Source: Streptosporangiales bacterium (GTDB lineage: Bacteria > Actinomycetota > Actinomycetes > Streptosporangiales > WHSR01). From it: 45,362 nt of DNA. The stretch's first letter is position 1. Each line of letters begins with the position of its first letter. The position numbers were made by a program, and so were the translations under genes. The notes under the pieces are model-generated. The model had not been told where the DNA came from. It was given only the letters and a program-made list of their open reading frames with translations, and made no database searches. Location of the stretch: assembly GCA_009379995.1 (NCBI GenBank), contig WHSR01000039.1:1-45362 (forward strand), written 5' to 3'. Below, piece by piece: positions 1 to 9,441 of the stretch.

Positions 1-138
1 GCCATCTCCAAATACCAGGCCCGCGGCCCTGGCATCGACCGCACCAGCTACAAAGCCACCGTGGGCATCGACATCCTGGCACCACCCGACACCTTGACAA
101 CCACCACCAACCCCCTAACTACACGGCCTTGGGGCTAG
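1..138 (+). CDS. C-terminal end of an unidentified protein (5' partial)
   Basis: Frame 1 is open from the window edge to a TAG at 136-138 and encodes 45 residues. The first 26 look like ordinary folded protein (KYQARGPGIDRTSYKATVG) and the rest is a Thr/Pro-rich tail, a common C-terminal end. I do not recognise the family. The gene starts outside the window, so length and function cannot be judged. The tail could be non-native, because the next stretch is a gene remnant on the other strand. Confidence 0.4.
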   Translation, partial: AISKYQARGPGIDRTSYKATVGIDILAPPDTLTTTTNPLTTRPWG

Positions 139-335
139 TCGGGTGCAGCCACGAGCGAGCCGGTAGCAGGGGTCGCCGGTACGTAGCCCCGCAACTCACG
201 AACACGATGAACGCGGGCATCCCCGCCGAAGCACGCGACGATGATGTGCCGACCCAAGGACAGGCCCATCTGGAGACGGGCCGCCGCCAAGTCCGCCGGG
301 GTCGCGGCGGCCCGCGAGACCGAAACCACCGCCAC
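139..335 (-). pseudogene. remnant of cytochrome bd-type oxidase subunit I (CydA), N-terminal end
   Basis: The minus strand encodes DLAAARLQMGLSLGRHIIVA then CFG, which resembles the conserved N-terminus of cytochrome bd ubiquinol oxidase subunit I (usual form: LxARxQMALSLGxHIIxACxG). After a one-base shift near 229 the next frame gives GMPAFIVF, matching the expected continuation of that first helix. Homology ends near 170. Full subunit I is over 400 residues, so this is a decayed 5' fragment with a frameshift and no 3' part. The assignment rests on about 40 residues. The rest of the stretch to 547 holds no convincing gene on either strand. Confidence 0.4.
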
Positions 336-547
336 TCAGCCCTCGCCTGGGTCGTCGACGATGCCCTTGTCCCGCATGCGGCACTCCGTCCAGGTCACTT
401 CACCTGCGCTGTTCCCTGACCGCAGGCGACAGACCCCCAATCGGGCGCCAGCCGCCTGCCAGTCGCCTCCGAGGCCCCGCAAGCGGGTGGCGCGACGAGC
501 GGCGTGGGGACACACTGATTGAGCCACGTGCGTCCGCGGGGGTTCCT

Positions 548-3321
548 ATGCCAGTGGATCTTGCCGGCGCCGTCCTGGGCTGGGCGGTCGGTCAGGCGGG
601 CACACACGGGGTGCGGTGGGCTTGGCGGAAGGCCGGTGGCGAAGACCAGGAACGGGCGCTGCGTGGCGTGGTCGGCCGGGCGATCGAGCGGGCCGCCGAG
701 ATCGCGCCCATGGAGGCGCGGGAGCAGCTGCGGCGGGTGCTCATCGAGCATCAGACCACGGGGCTCGATGCCGCGTCGGTGATCTCGCTGCGCGCGTTGA
801 TCTCGGCGTGGATCGAGCCGTTGACCAAGCCCATCGACGCGCCGAACGACGAGAGCTACCTGTCGGATCAAGGGATCGACCCGGATCGCTTGGTCAACGT
901 GCTCGAGCGGGAGATCCGCGACGGGATCGAGGCGGACGCGATACGCAGGGGTCCGCTGTCGCCGATCGCGGAACGGTTCCGCCACGACGACCAGACCGGC
1001 CGGATCGAACGTGTCAGCGCAAGGATCAACGAACTAGGCGAACGGTTGGAGGCCGTAGCCGTTGAACCGGCCCCGACGGGGCCGCCCCGGCAGCTTCCGC
1101 ACGAGCAGCCCGACTTCACCGGGCGGGTCCGCGAGCTCGCCGCCCTGCGGGAGCAGGCCGCCGCCGAGCGCGGCACCTTGGTGATCTCCGCGGTGTCCGG
1201 TACCCCCGGTGTCGGCAAGTCGGCGCTCGCCCTGCACGCCGCCCACCAACTCGCCGAGCTTTACCCCGACGCCCAGCTGTTCGCGAACCTGCGCGGCGGG
1301 GACGCGGCTCCGATTGATCCAGGCGACGTGCTCGGCGGATTTCTGCGGGCGCTGGATCCGCGGCACGCCGACATCCCGGTTCGGGCCGAGGGCGGCGGAG
1401 TACCGGTCGCTGCTGGCGGGCAAGCACGCCCTGATCGTTCTGGACAATGCGGACGGACGAGGCGCAGGTGCGGCCGCTGCTGCCGGGTTCGCCGAGCTGC
1501 CTCGTCCTGGTGACCAGCCGGCGTGACCTTGCCCTCGAGGGCGCCCACACCCTCGTCTTGGACGCCATGGATGACGTCGAGGGCGGCGACCTGTTCACCC
1601 GGCTGGTCGGCGGCGACCGCGTCGCCGCCGAGCCGGATGCGGCGGCCGACGTCGTACGACTGTGCGGCGGGCTTCCGCTGGCGATCCGCATCGCCGCCGC
1701 CCGGCTGCACCGCCGGCCACAGTGGCAGACCGCGCACCTCGCCGAACGGCTGTCGCAGGAGCGCCTGCGGCTGGCCGAGCTGCGGGTTGGCGACCTGGAC
1801 GTACGGGCGAGCTTCGCCGTGTCGTACGAGGACCTGGAGCCCGGGGAGGCGGCGCTGTTTCGCCGGCTCGGCGTCGTGCCGGCCGCCGAGTTCGACGCGC
1901 GGCTGGCCGATGCGTTGGTGGGCGGCGGGACGGAGGACGCCGTCCTGGTGCTGGAGGCGCTCGCCGATGCGCACCTGATCGAGGCCGCCACCCCGGGACG
2001 GTACCGGATCCATGACCTGTTGCGGTTGTTCGCCGGCGAGTGCTTGGAAGGCGAGGAGGGCACCGAAGAGGTGTCCCGTGCCCGCGACACCGTGGCCCGT
2101 TGGTACGCCGAGATGGTGCCCGCCGCCGTCGATGCAGGAATCGCAGGTCGGCGCGACGACACAGCCCGCGACGGCCCGTTCCCGGACCCCCAGACGGCGC
2201 TGGCCTGGTTGGACGCCGAGTGGGAGGCCGCCGTCGTCGTTGTTGAGTACGCCGCGACCGCGGACGACGCCGACGTGGTGGACGACCTCCTCGCCCTGCG
2301 GGAGTTTCTCTACCTACGCGAAAACTTCGATGCGGTAGAGCGGCTCAGCAGGCACTTCTACGAGACCGCTCCGCGACACGGCCGCGCCCGGACCGCGTCA
2401 CTAGCCGCTATCAACCTCGGCAGCGTGGCCCGCATGCGAGAGGACACTGATGCGGCGCTCGACTGGTACGACATCGGCGCGCGCATGGCCGAGGAAGCCG
2501 AAGCCCACACCGCCACGGTCTTGGCGCTGACCAACCTGCTGGAGTTCCACCGCCACCGCGGCGACGAGGCGGCGGCCCGGCAGGTCGCGACCCGGCTCGA
2601 ACGGCTGATCGAGAAAGTGCGTGGCACCGGGTACGCGGCCATGGCTGCAAACACGCTGGCTGTCTTCCAGTCATACTCGTGGCAAACCGTCAAATGGCTC
2701 AGACGGGCATACGACCTGGCGACCGAGGAGAACCACCCAGCGGAGGCGGCCAAGGCCGCGTACCGCCTCGGTGCCCTCGCCGGGGCGATGGGACGGCGGG
2801 AGGAGGCTCGCCGACAGTGGGCATTGGCGGTCGAACAAGCCCGGCGGGACGTCGTTCCCACCGAGTCGCGGCTCCATCACAAGATCGCCACACAATGCAT
2901 GGAGTTCGGCTGGTATGACGAGGCGCGTACCCACCTCGATGCGGCCCGCACATTGCACCGGCAGCTTGGCGACCACCGCCTGGAGGCCACCGAACTGATC
3001 GAGCTCGCCCGGGCACACGCCATGGGACGGCGCTTCGAGGATGCGTACCGGCTCCTCGACGACGCCCTCGCCCTGACCCGTGAGCTCGGCGATCCCTACC
3101 TCGAGGGTTGGAGCCTACTCGTGCGGGCGAAATGCGAAGAACTGCAGGGCCGCCCCAGGCGGGCCGAGGCCCACGCCCGGGACGCCTACCACCTACTCCG
3201 CACCGTCGACCAGGACTTCGCGAAACTGGCCCAAGAAATGCGGTTTCGAGCCCGCAAGGCGAAGCAGCAGACGCCGCGGCGCCAAGACGGTCAGAAACGC
3301 CGCCGTAAGAAACGACGTTGA
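548..3321 (+). CDS. STAND-class NB-ARC ATPase with TPR repeats (two apparent frameshifts)
   Basis: About 923 residues if two single-base shifts are corrected. The N-terminal 190 residues are helical with no recognised domain. An NB-ARC module follows: FTGRVREL entry motif, Walker A GTPGVGKSAL near residue 220, Walker B ALIVLDNA, sensor-like LVLVTSRR, and GLPLAIR. A winged-helix-like region and about ten TPR-type helical repeats follow, then a very basic tail (KRRRKKRR). Such proteins are signal-transducing ATPases related to AfsR and NLR proteins; the ligand and output here are unknown. The frame changes at about 1391 and again at about 1455, each by one extra G, with the expected sequence (YRSLLAGKHALIVLDNA) lying in the third frame between them. 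Either two sequencing errors or a dead gene. The start ATG has no strong ribosome site. Confidence 0.75.
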
Positions 3322-3466
3322 CGTCCCCCGGCCGCTGTCGCATGAACGATCGTTTCGGTGTCCCGTGCTGACGCCGCGCGCGCCATACGCGGCGACTTGC
3401 TGGCACCCGAGGGAGGCCGGGATAGCATCGGCTCGCCCGGTGACGCCGAGCCACCGCGAGGATGCC

Positions 3467-5170
3467 ATGCAGCCGCCGCCACCCAGGCCGCGCCCCCCGA
3501 CACCACACCCGGCCACGCCGCCACCACCGCCTGCCGGACGTCCCCGGCAGACGTCGCTCGATCCACTACGGATCGTGGTTGGGCTGGTGCTCGTGCTCCC
3601 CGCCTTCTTCGGGCTGCTGACCGGCTACCTCTGGCCGACCATCCGGACCGCCTGGTGGAGCTTCCAAGCGCGCCAGCCGTTCGGTGGGGGTGGTGGTGGC
3701 CAATGGGTGGGCCTGGACAACTACGTGAGGGTCCTGGCCCAGTTCGGCCGGACGTGGGGCTTCGCGCCAGTGTTCGCGATCATGCCGCTGCTGACGCTGG
3801 CCGTCGTCGTCCCACTGCTCGCGATTGCCGCGCACCGGGCGGGCCGGCGGGCCCGGTGGGCCGTCCGGCTCGCGCTCGCCGTACCCATGGTGTGCTTTGC
3901 CCCGGTGGCGTTGGCCGGCGGATGGCAGCTCGACCGGTTCGACCTCGCCGGGGCGCAGGGGAGTGTGTTCGCCGCGGCGTTCCTGAGGTTGGGGGTGGTC
4001 TCGGCGGCGTGGCTGAGCATGTTTGGCTTGGTCTGCGCGATCGGCGTCACGGTCTACCTGGCGGTGCTGCGTGGCCGCGGGCCGGGCCCGTCGGCCTACT
4101 TGGCGGATCTTGCGGTGGGTGCGCTGGCCGTAATCGTCACGCTGGCGGTCGCGCTGCAGTCCTTCACGTACCCGTACGTCATGACCCAGGGCGGGCCGGC
4201 GGACCAGACCCTCACGCCGATGCTGGACACGTTTCGGTCCGGCTTCTTGACCTTGGAGTTCGGCGCCGCCGCCGCACAGGCGATGCTGGTGCTGGTTGTG
4301 CTCATGGTGCTCGGGCTCGGTGCGGCATGCGTGATCATCCTCACCGGGCTGCGGGTGGAGGTGGACCCCTCGCCACACCCCGCGGACGGGCCGTCGCGGC
4401 GGGCAGGGATACGCGCGACCCCGGCGCTCCTGGCCGCACTGGGGCTGTTCGCCGTGCTCGCGGTCACGGCGTACGGCCTGTGGCCATGGCTGTCCCGCCT
4501 CGGTGGGTTGGGCCCGGTCGATGGCCCGACGGCGATCTCGCTGCTCGCCCGGACCTGGCTGCCGCCGGCCGTGTCCGCGGTGGTCGGGGTCGGGCTGGCC
4601 GCGGTGGCCGGGTTCGGCATCGGCGCGCTCCGCCCGCTGGGCCGGTGGAGCGAGCTGTTGCTGCTGCCGTTCGCGCCGTGGCTGTTCGTGGGCGTTGGGC
4701 CGCTGGTCCTCGTCTGGTTCGACTTCGCACGGGCCATCGGCCTACTCGACACCTTCCTCGGGCAGATCCCGCCGGTGTGGCTGGCCGTGCCGGCGTTGTT
4801 CCTGTTCACGGTGGTGTTCCGCGGGCTCGCGCTCCGCCCCGCCGAGCCGACGGTCGGTGCCGGCGCCCGGTACGGCCGGATGCTGCTGTGGGGGCTGCCG
4901 ATGCTGGTATTCGTCGGCGGCGCCACCTGGCTGGTGCAGGCCCAGAGCCTGTTCTGGGGGCTGGTCTCCGGCAACCGAAACCCGACCGCGCCCGTCTGGG
5001 TGGTGCAGCAACTCGGCGCGGATCCGGCCGCCCGGGACGCGGTCTCGTTCGGCCTGGTGCTACCCATCCCGACACTCGTGATCTTCGCGGTCGGGCTGGG
5101 GTTGCTGCAGGTGTTCTACCTGGACCGGCTCGTCATCCGGGTAGGCACGTCACCTATCGACCGACGTTAG
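3467..5170 (+). CDS. fused MalF-MalG-like sugar ABC transporter permease
   Basis: 567 residues from the ATG behind GCGAGG. A proline-rich cytoplasmic leader (about 35 residues) precedes two permease halves. The first half is MalF-like: six helices, a periplasmic loop, the conserved FTYPYVMTQGGPADQT region, and a closing helix pair at about residue 290-310. The second half resembles a degenerate MalG: RTWLPPAVSAV, a PLGRW cytoplasmic-loop stretch, and IGLLDTFLGQ. Family members import carbohydrates together with a solute-binding protein and an MsmX/MalK-type ATPase. None of these partners is in the window, so the gene is an orphan. Two permeases in one chain is unusual. Substrate cannot be predicted. 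An upstream extension of the frame to 3080 overlaps the STAND gene and is unlikely to be coding. Confidence 0.75.
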   Translation: MQPPPPRPRPPTPHPATPPPPPAGRPRQTSLDPLRIVVGLVLVLPAFFGLLTGYLWPTIRTAWWSFQARQPFGGGGGGQWVGLDNYVRVLAQFGRTWGFAPVFAIMPLLTLAVVVPLLAIAAHRAGRRARWAVRLALAVPMVCFAPVALAGGWQLDRFDLAGAQGSVFAAAFLRLGVVSAAWLSMFGLVCAIGVTVYLAVLRGRGPGPSAYLADLAVGALAVIVTLAVALQSFTYPYVMTQGGPADQTLTPMLDTFRSGFLTLEFGAAAAQAMLVLVVLMVLGLGAACVIILTGLRVEVDPSPHPADGPSRRAGIRATPALLAALGLFAVLAVTAYGLWPWLSRLGGLGPVDGPTAISLLARTWLPPAVSAVVGVGLAAVAGFGIGALRPLGRWSELLLLPFAPWLFVGVGPLVLVWFDFARAIGLLDTFLGQIPPVWLAVPALFLFTVVFRGLALRPAEPTVGAGARYGRMLLWGLPMLVFVGGATWLVQAQSLFWGLVSGNRNPTAPVWVVQQLGADPAARDAVSFGLVLPIPTLVIFAVGLGLLQVFYLDRLVIRVGTSPIDRR

Positions 5171-5190
5171 GTAGCGCCGTCGGCGTCGGT

Positions 5191-5781
5191 TCACCGGTTT
5201 GGCCGGTCGTCGCTATCTGTGGGTAGGTGCGCCTCCACGAACATGCGGCGATACAGGGGCGTCATGTCACCCTCGGCGGTCGTCAGGGACCGCAACGCCT
5301 CGTCGGCCGGCACCAGACGGCGGGCCATCTCAGCACGCGGTTTCCAGCGCTCCAGACGGACTTCCGCGCGCCACATGGACCGGACCAGCACCAGCCCTCG
5401 CTGCTGCCCTCGTACGCACACGCCACGGCTGAACCCCAGGAGTCTGCAGCTGGTCACCTGGGCGCAGCCTTCCTCGGCGACCTCGCGTCGCAGCGTGTCG
5501 ACCCAGCGCTCATGTGGCTTAGGTCGGCCGCCGGGAAGGCCCCACCACTCGCCGTCACGGCTGACCAAGACGATCCGGTCGTCGGTAACGCACACCGCCG
5601 CGGCACCGTGCGGCGTACCCGGCGGGGCCTCTGGAGGCGGCCACCATGCGACGCGCCAGAGTTGGCCGTTGTTGGAGACGGCGAAGTCGCTGCCGTCCCT
5701 TGCGATGTCATCCATAAGCTCTTCCGCGGAGATAGACGCGGACGGTCGGCCGTCGCCCCTCGGCGTCCCGTTCCGCTTCAT
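5191..5781 (-). CDS. NUDIX hydrolase
   Basis: 196 residues. The complete Nudix box is present at about residues 88-110: G-x5-E-x7-REVAEEGC, read as GRPKPHE, RWVDTLR, REVAEEGC. It coordinates the divalent metals used to cleave a nucleoside diphosphate linked to another moiety. The domain begins with HGAAAVCVTDDRIVLVSR and has the usual size for a single-domain family member; the first 50 residues are an extra segment. It converges on the permease gene with 20 bp between stops and is transcribed alone. The substrate is not predictable from sequence. Confidence 0.85.
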   Translation of the reverse strand: MKRNGTPRGDGRPSASISAEELMDDIARDGSDFAVSNNGQLWRVAWWPPPEAPPGTPHGAAAVCVTDDRIVLVSRDGEWWGLPGGRPKPHERWVDTLRREVAEEGCAQVTSCRLLGFSRGVCVRGQQRGLVLVRSMWRAEVRLERWKPRAEMARRLVPADEALRSLTTAEGDMTPLYRRMFVEAHLPTDSDDRPNR

Positions 5782-5950
5782 ACGGCGGGTCGGCGGTCAC
5801 CTGGCCGGGTCTACCGGTGGTGGCGGCGAGTTCCTCGATCAAGGCCGGAGTCGAACTCCGCCATGGCCCCTTCCTTTACGTACGTGTCGGCGTGCAATCC
5901 GCGTCCCCGCCGACCGGTCGGCTGCCGGGTCCAGCGGTTGAGCGTCGGCG

Positions 5951-7255
5951 TCAGGCCGCGGGCTTGATGTCCGCGCTGATGGGCAGGGCTTCCAGGGACC
6001 GGAAGACGTCGGCGCGGTAGCGCGGCGGGTCGGTGTCGAGGCGCGGGTTGCCCAGGCGGCGGGTGAGGGTGGTGAAGGCGATCTCGGCTTCCATGTGGGC
6101 GAGTGGGCCGCCGAGGCAGGCGTGGATTCCGGTGCCGAAGGCGAGGTGACGGTCGTCGGTGCGGCCGATGTCGAACCTATCCGGGTCGGTGAAGTGAGCC
6201 GGGTCGCGGTTGGCCGCGGCGATCCAGGCGAGGATGTGCTGGCCGCGGCCGATGTGATAGCCGCCGATGTCGAGGTCGGCGAGGGCGATGCGGGTGGTGA
6301 ACTGGAACGGCGCGTCGTAGCGCAGGGCTTCGTCGACCGCGCGGGATGCGAGGGCGGGATTGTCACCCACGGCGGCCCATTGGTCCGGGTGGCGCAGCAA
6401 CGCGAGCGTGCCGTGGCCGATGAGGTTGACGGCGTTCTCGTAGCCGGCGACGAACAGCAGCCGCAGCGTCGCGTTGATCTCGTCGTGGGTGAGGTGTTCG
6501 CCGTGTTCCTCGGCGGCGACGAGCGCGGAGACCACATCGTCGCCGGGGTCGCGTCGGCGGCGTTCGATGAGCAGCGTGAAGTAGTCGGTGAGCTGTTGCT
6601 GGATGCGGTCAGCCTCGGCCTGCCGGGGGCTGTCCGGTCCGGTTGGCTGGAGGTCGGCGGCGGCCTTCAGGCTTCCCGATTCGAACGTGCAGCACAACTG
6701 GGTCCGTGGCCAAGTGGCGACGAAGGCGCGGTCTTCGTCGGGGATGCCGAGCAGCTCCGAGATGACATCGATGGGCAGCGGGTAGGCGAGATCGGCGACC
6801 AGCTCGAGCTGCCCCCGCGCCGCGGCCTTGTCCAGCACGTCGTCGACGTGGCGCTGGATGAACGAGCGCAGGGCCTTGATCCGGTGCCGGGTGAAGCTCT
6901 TGGCGACCAGCTTGCGCAGCCGGGTGTGTTCGGGCGGATCGCGGCGCAGGAACGACCGATCGTCCATTTGCGACAGGTACGGCGCGGTGAGCTTGTCCCG
7001 CTCCTGCAGTGACCGGTGCAGCGTCGAGTTGCGGTCGTCCGTGCTCACCTGGGGGTGCCGGAGGACGGCGGCGACGTCGTCGTAGCGGAACACCGACACG
7101 GCACCGAAGAGATCCAGGACCGGATAGTCGCGCTGCAGCCGACGGTAGACCGGGTACGGGTCGACCGCGGAGGCAAAGGCCCCGCTGCTGACGACGGCGT
7201 CCAGGTCGGTGTCGGCGGGCAGGCTTGCCGGGCGGCGCAGTTGGGTGCTGGTCAT
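5951..7255 (-). CDS. cytochrome P450
   Basis: 434 residues, normal for soluble actinomycete P450s. Heme motif FGTGIHACLGG with the cysteine ligand lies about 60 residues from the end; the K-helix ExxR is EALR; the C-helix has HTRLRKLV. The I-helix reads FVAGYENAVN: the usual acid-alcohol pair (E/D-T) used for oxygen activation is Glu-Asn here, which can alter proton delivery. The enzyme needs a ferredoxin and reductase, which are not adjacent. The start has AGGAGG 6 bp upstream. It is divergent from a TetR-type gene with a palindrome between them, so repression by that protein is likely. The substrate is unknown. Confidence 0.93.
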   Translation of the reverse strand: MTSTQLRRPASLPADTDLDAVVSSGAFASAVDPYPVYRRLQRDYPVLDLFGAVSVFRYDDVAAVLRHPQVSTDDRNSTLHRSLQERDKLTAPYLSQMDDRSFLRRDPPEHTRLRKLVAKSFTRHRIKALRSFIQRHVDDVLDKAAARGQLELVADLAYPLPIDVISELLGIPDEDRAFVATWPRTQLCCTFESGSLKAAADLQPTGPDSPRQAEADRIQQQLTDYFTLLIERRRRDPGDDVVSALVAAEEHGEHLTHDEINATLRLLFVAGYENAVNLIGHGTLALLRHPDQWAAVGDNPALASRAVDEALRYDAPFQFTTRIALADLDIGGYHIGRGQHILAWIAAANRDPAHFTDPDRFDIGRTDDRHLAFGTGIHACLGGPLAHMEAEIAFTTLTRRLGNPRLDTDPPRYRADVFRSLEALPISADIKPAA

Positions 7256-7290
7256 CGCGTCCTCCTGGTGCAGGCTAGCGGCAGATAGCT

Positions 7291-7322
7291 TATGTCGTAA
7301 GCCATCCTAGGCTTATGACGTA
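7291..7322. promoter_or_regulatory. inverted repeat between P450 and tetR, probable TetR operator
   Basis: Arms TATGTCGTAAGCC (7291-7303) and GGCTTATGACGTA (7310-7322) pair in 11 of 13 positions around a 6-bp spacer. A further half-site-like TATCGTAA follows at 7323. The repeat lies in the 100-bp divergent intergenic region, which is AT-rich against its surroundings, as expected for an operator controlling both genes. Confidence 0.65.
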
Positions 7323-7355
7323 TATCGTAAAGGGGGTACGTTGTAAGCTGTACGG

Positions 7356-8030
7356 GTGAGCGTCGAGACGGTTGAACGGGCACGGTTGTCGCGGTCGCAG
7401 GTGGTGCGCGCCGCGGTGCGCTACGTAGACGAGCACGGCCTGGATGCGCTGAGCATGCACCAGCTGGGCGCTGCCCTCGGCGTGAAGGCCATGTCGTTGT
7501 ACAAGCATGTGGCCAACAAGGACGACCTACTCGACGGGGTCGTCGACGAGTTGTGGACGGAGATCCCCGTCGAACCGCAGGACCAGGACTGGCGCGAGGC
7601 AATGCGCGTACTCGCGCGGTCCCTGCGGGCCCTGGTGCACCGCCACCCCCACGCGGCGCCGTTGCTGACCAGCCGCCGTGCGCTGCCCGGGCACGCGCTC
7701 GAGGTCTGCGAGACCCATCTGCGGGCGATGCGCGAGGGCGGCGTGCCCGAGCAATGCGCGGTCGCCCTGCTGCGCAGCATCGTCACCCACGGCATCGGCT
7801 ACGCGCTGGCCGAATTGTCGTGCTTCCAAGCCCAACTCGACGACGCCGACGACGAGATCAGCCGCTTGCGTAGGGTCACCTCACTGCTACCGGCGGACGC
7901 ATCCGACACCCTGGTGCGCACCGCGCTGCTGGTATGCGGCGACTGCGACATGAACGGCGGCTTCGACATCGGCATCGACCTGATGATCCGCGGCCTGGAC
8001 GCCTACCTCACCGACGATGCGGGCAGTTGA
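7356..8030 (+). CDS. TetR/AcrR-family transcriptional regulator
   Basis: 224 residues from a GTG. The N-terminal DNA-binding domain (residues 12-60) has the typical pattern VVRAAVRYVDEHGLDALSMH, LGVKAMSLYKHV and NKDDLL. The C-terminal ligand domain (residues about 75-220) contains several long helices and is of the TetR_C_11-like type found in regulators of drug-resistance or catabolic genes. The purine-rich AAAGGGGG is about 20 bp upstream, too far for a normal ribosome site, so the start may be effectively leaderless. Divergent to the P450, which it probably controls through the palindrome at 7291-7322. Confidence 0.9.
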   Translation: MSVETVERARLSRSQVVRAAVRYVDEHGLDALSMHQLGAALGVKAMSLYKHVANKDDLLDGVVDELWTEIPVEPQDQDWREAMRVLARSLRALVHRHPHAAPLLTSRRALPGHALEVCETHLRAMREGGVPEQCAVALLRSIVTHGIGYALAELSCFQAQLDDADDEISRLRRVTSLLPADASDTLVRTALLVCGDCDMNGGFDIGIDLMIRGLDAYLTDDAGS

Positions 8031-8075
8031 CCAACTCTTCGGCGCGGAAACCGTCGAGGGCGCTCGGTTTCCGGC

Positions 8076-8696
8076 GTGGGCGGGGAAGATGTCTGTGGGA
8101 TGACACGGTTCGAGGCCGCCAATCGGCTGTCCAGGACGGAGTCCGCTGTCGAGCAGGCCGCCCGGCTGTTGGCAGGCGCGGCGGGCCGGGTGCCGGACGC
8201 GCGGCTGCGGGAGGCGGCCTGGGTGGCCCGCTGCGTCGGTCGCGGGGAAGTCGTGCAGGTGCTTCGGTCCGGGGACGTGGACGGCGACATCGCGTTGCTG
8301 CTCGGCAAGCCGCTGGCCTACACCGCGCGGGCGGCGCATCCCACCACCTGCCTGTACCTGGATCGGGTCGCCTTCGACCGCCTGTTGGAGACCCGGCCGG
8401 CGATCGCACGGCGCTGGCTGTCCAGCGTCGCCGGCCGGCTCGCGCACAGCCAGGCCCGCATCCTCGGTCTGCTCGGCCGGTCGCTGACCGCGCAGACCGC
8501 CCAGCTCTTGCTCGACGAGGCGGTCGACGGGCAGGTCACCTTCCCCCAGCGCACGCTGGCGGCCATGCTCGGCGCCCAGCGGCCCTCCCTCAACAAGGTC
8601 CTCAAGGCACTGGAAGCCGACGACCTGATCCGCATCCGCTACGCCGCCATCGAGATCCTCAACCCCGCCACGCTGACCCGCCGCGCCGAACGTTGA
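8076..8696 (+). CDS. Crp/Fnr-family transcriptional regulator
   Basis: 206 residues, slightly short for the family (about 220-230). Residues 60-120 match the second half of a cyclic-nucleotide-binding fold ([17 protein letters not shown], then [14 protein letters not shown]). The C-terminal winged helix is [20 protein letters not shown] with [11 protein letters not shown] after it. In the recognition helix the position equivalent to CRP Glu181 is Pro (QRPSLNK against SRETVGR), so the half-site should differ from TGTGA. The first half of the sensor fold is poorly conserved, and no cysteine cluster for an Fe-S cluster is seen. Three TGTCA-N6-TGACA sites elsewhere in the window are candidate targets. 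An alternative start is the ATG at 8100. The last residues and stop lie in a 20-bp tandem duplication. Confidence 0.8.
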   Translation: MGGEDVCGMTRFEAANRLSRTESAVEQAARLLAGAAGRVPDARLREAAWVARCVGRGEVVQVLRSGDVDGDIALLLGKPLAYTARAAHPTTCLYLDRVAFDRLLETRPAIARRWLSSVAGRLAHSQARILGLLGRSLTAQTAQLLLDEAVDGQVTFPQRTLAAMLGAQRPSLNKVLKALEADDLIRIRYAAIEILNPATLTRRAER

Positions 8697-8713
8697 CCCG
8701 CCGCGCCGAACGT
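8674..8713. repeat. 20-bp perfect tandem duplication over the regulator's stop codon
   Basis: TGACCCGCCGCGCCGAACGT occurs twice head-to-tail at 8674-8693 and 8694-8713. The first copy encodes the last residues (TRRAER) and the TGA that begins the second copy is the stop; another TGA follows at 8714. The duplication therefore does not change the protein's end. It is recent, as no base differs. Confidence 0.9.
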
Positions 8714-8784
8714 TGACCCTCGACCATCGCCCCCGGCGGTGGGCGTAGCGGGTGGCCTGGGACGTAGCTGCGGGTATCGTGCCG

Positions 8785-9441
8785 TCACCGCTCCGGGCCG
8801 TTCGTCCGGGCGGCGCGATGCAGTCGCCAGGTGACGACCATCAGGAGGGCGAAGCTGAGGCCGCCCACGATCAGGTGGCCGGAGCCGCCGGCGGTGCTGT
8901 CCCACGCGGCGTGCAGCACGACCACGCCGACGAAGACCAGGAGGAATCGCAACCAGGCCAGCCACCCGCGGCTCGCTCCCCAGATGGCGAAGAGGGCGGC
9001 ACAGACCAGGCCCGTCCACGCCGCGTGCCCGCCGGGCGAGGTGACCGCGCGGAGCAGGAGCAGGATGGTTACGGGCTCCAGGTGGCCGCCGGCGCGCAGC
9101 AGCGCGACGAAGGCGTACCCCATGGTCTCCAGAGCGGCGAAGCCGCTGCCGACCGCCACGCCGAGCACCAGCCCATCCATCGCCCGTGGCCGTAGCCGGG
9201 TGAGCGTGACGGCGAGCATGACGGCGGGCACGGCCAGTTTGGCGGACTCCTCGATGAGCCCGATCAGCAAGGTGGGAAGTGCGCCGAGTTCGCGCACCGT
9301 CTCGAACTCGAGCTGCCCGGCCACGACGGCGCCGATGAGCAGCAGGGACGGCACGTACAGCGGGTTGCCGGTGTCCAGCAATACGGCGAGGACCGCGACG
9401 AACAAGGCCAGCCCGGCGGCGAGCACCGCAAGCCAACGCAG
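8785..9441 (-). pseudogene. PrsW-family intramembrane protease, 5'-truncated and internally deleted
   Basis: About 218 residues of a PrsW-type membrane metalloprotease (class that cleaves anti-sigma factors). Visible: GLIEESAKLAVPAVM (the EExxK motif), ETMGYAF, HAAWTGLV and HAAWD, the metal-binding and active-site helices. Homology starts at LRWLAVLAAGLALF near 9435. No native start codon precedes it, because the frame runs on into antisense of a kinase fragment. Between VPSLLLIGAVV and AGQLEFETVRELG about 40-70 residues usual for the family seem to be missing. Both defects suggest an inactive remnant, although the catalytic part is intact. Confidence 0.7.

Noticed and set aside
3345..3354. 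10-bp palindrome AACGATCGTT before the permease gene
   Set aside because: Short and single; no regulator or second site supports an operator.
5846..5860. Hairpin CGGAGT-CGA-ACTCCG downstream of the P450
   Set aside because: Stem of only 6 bp without a T-run; not enough to call a terminator.
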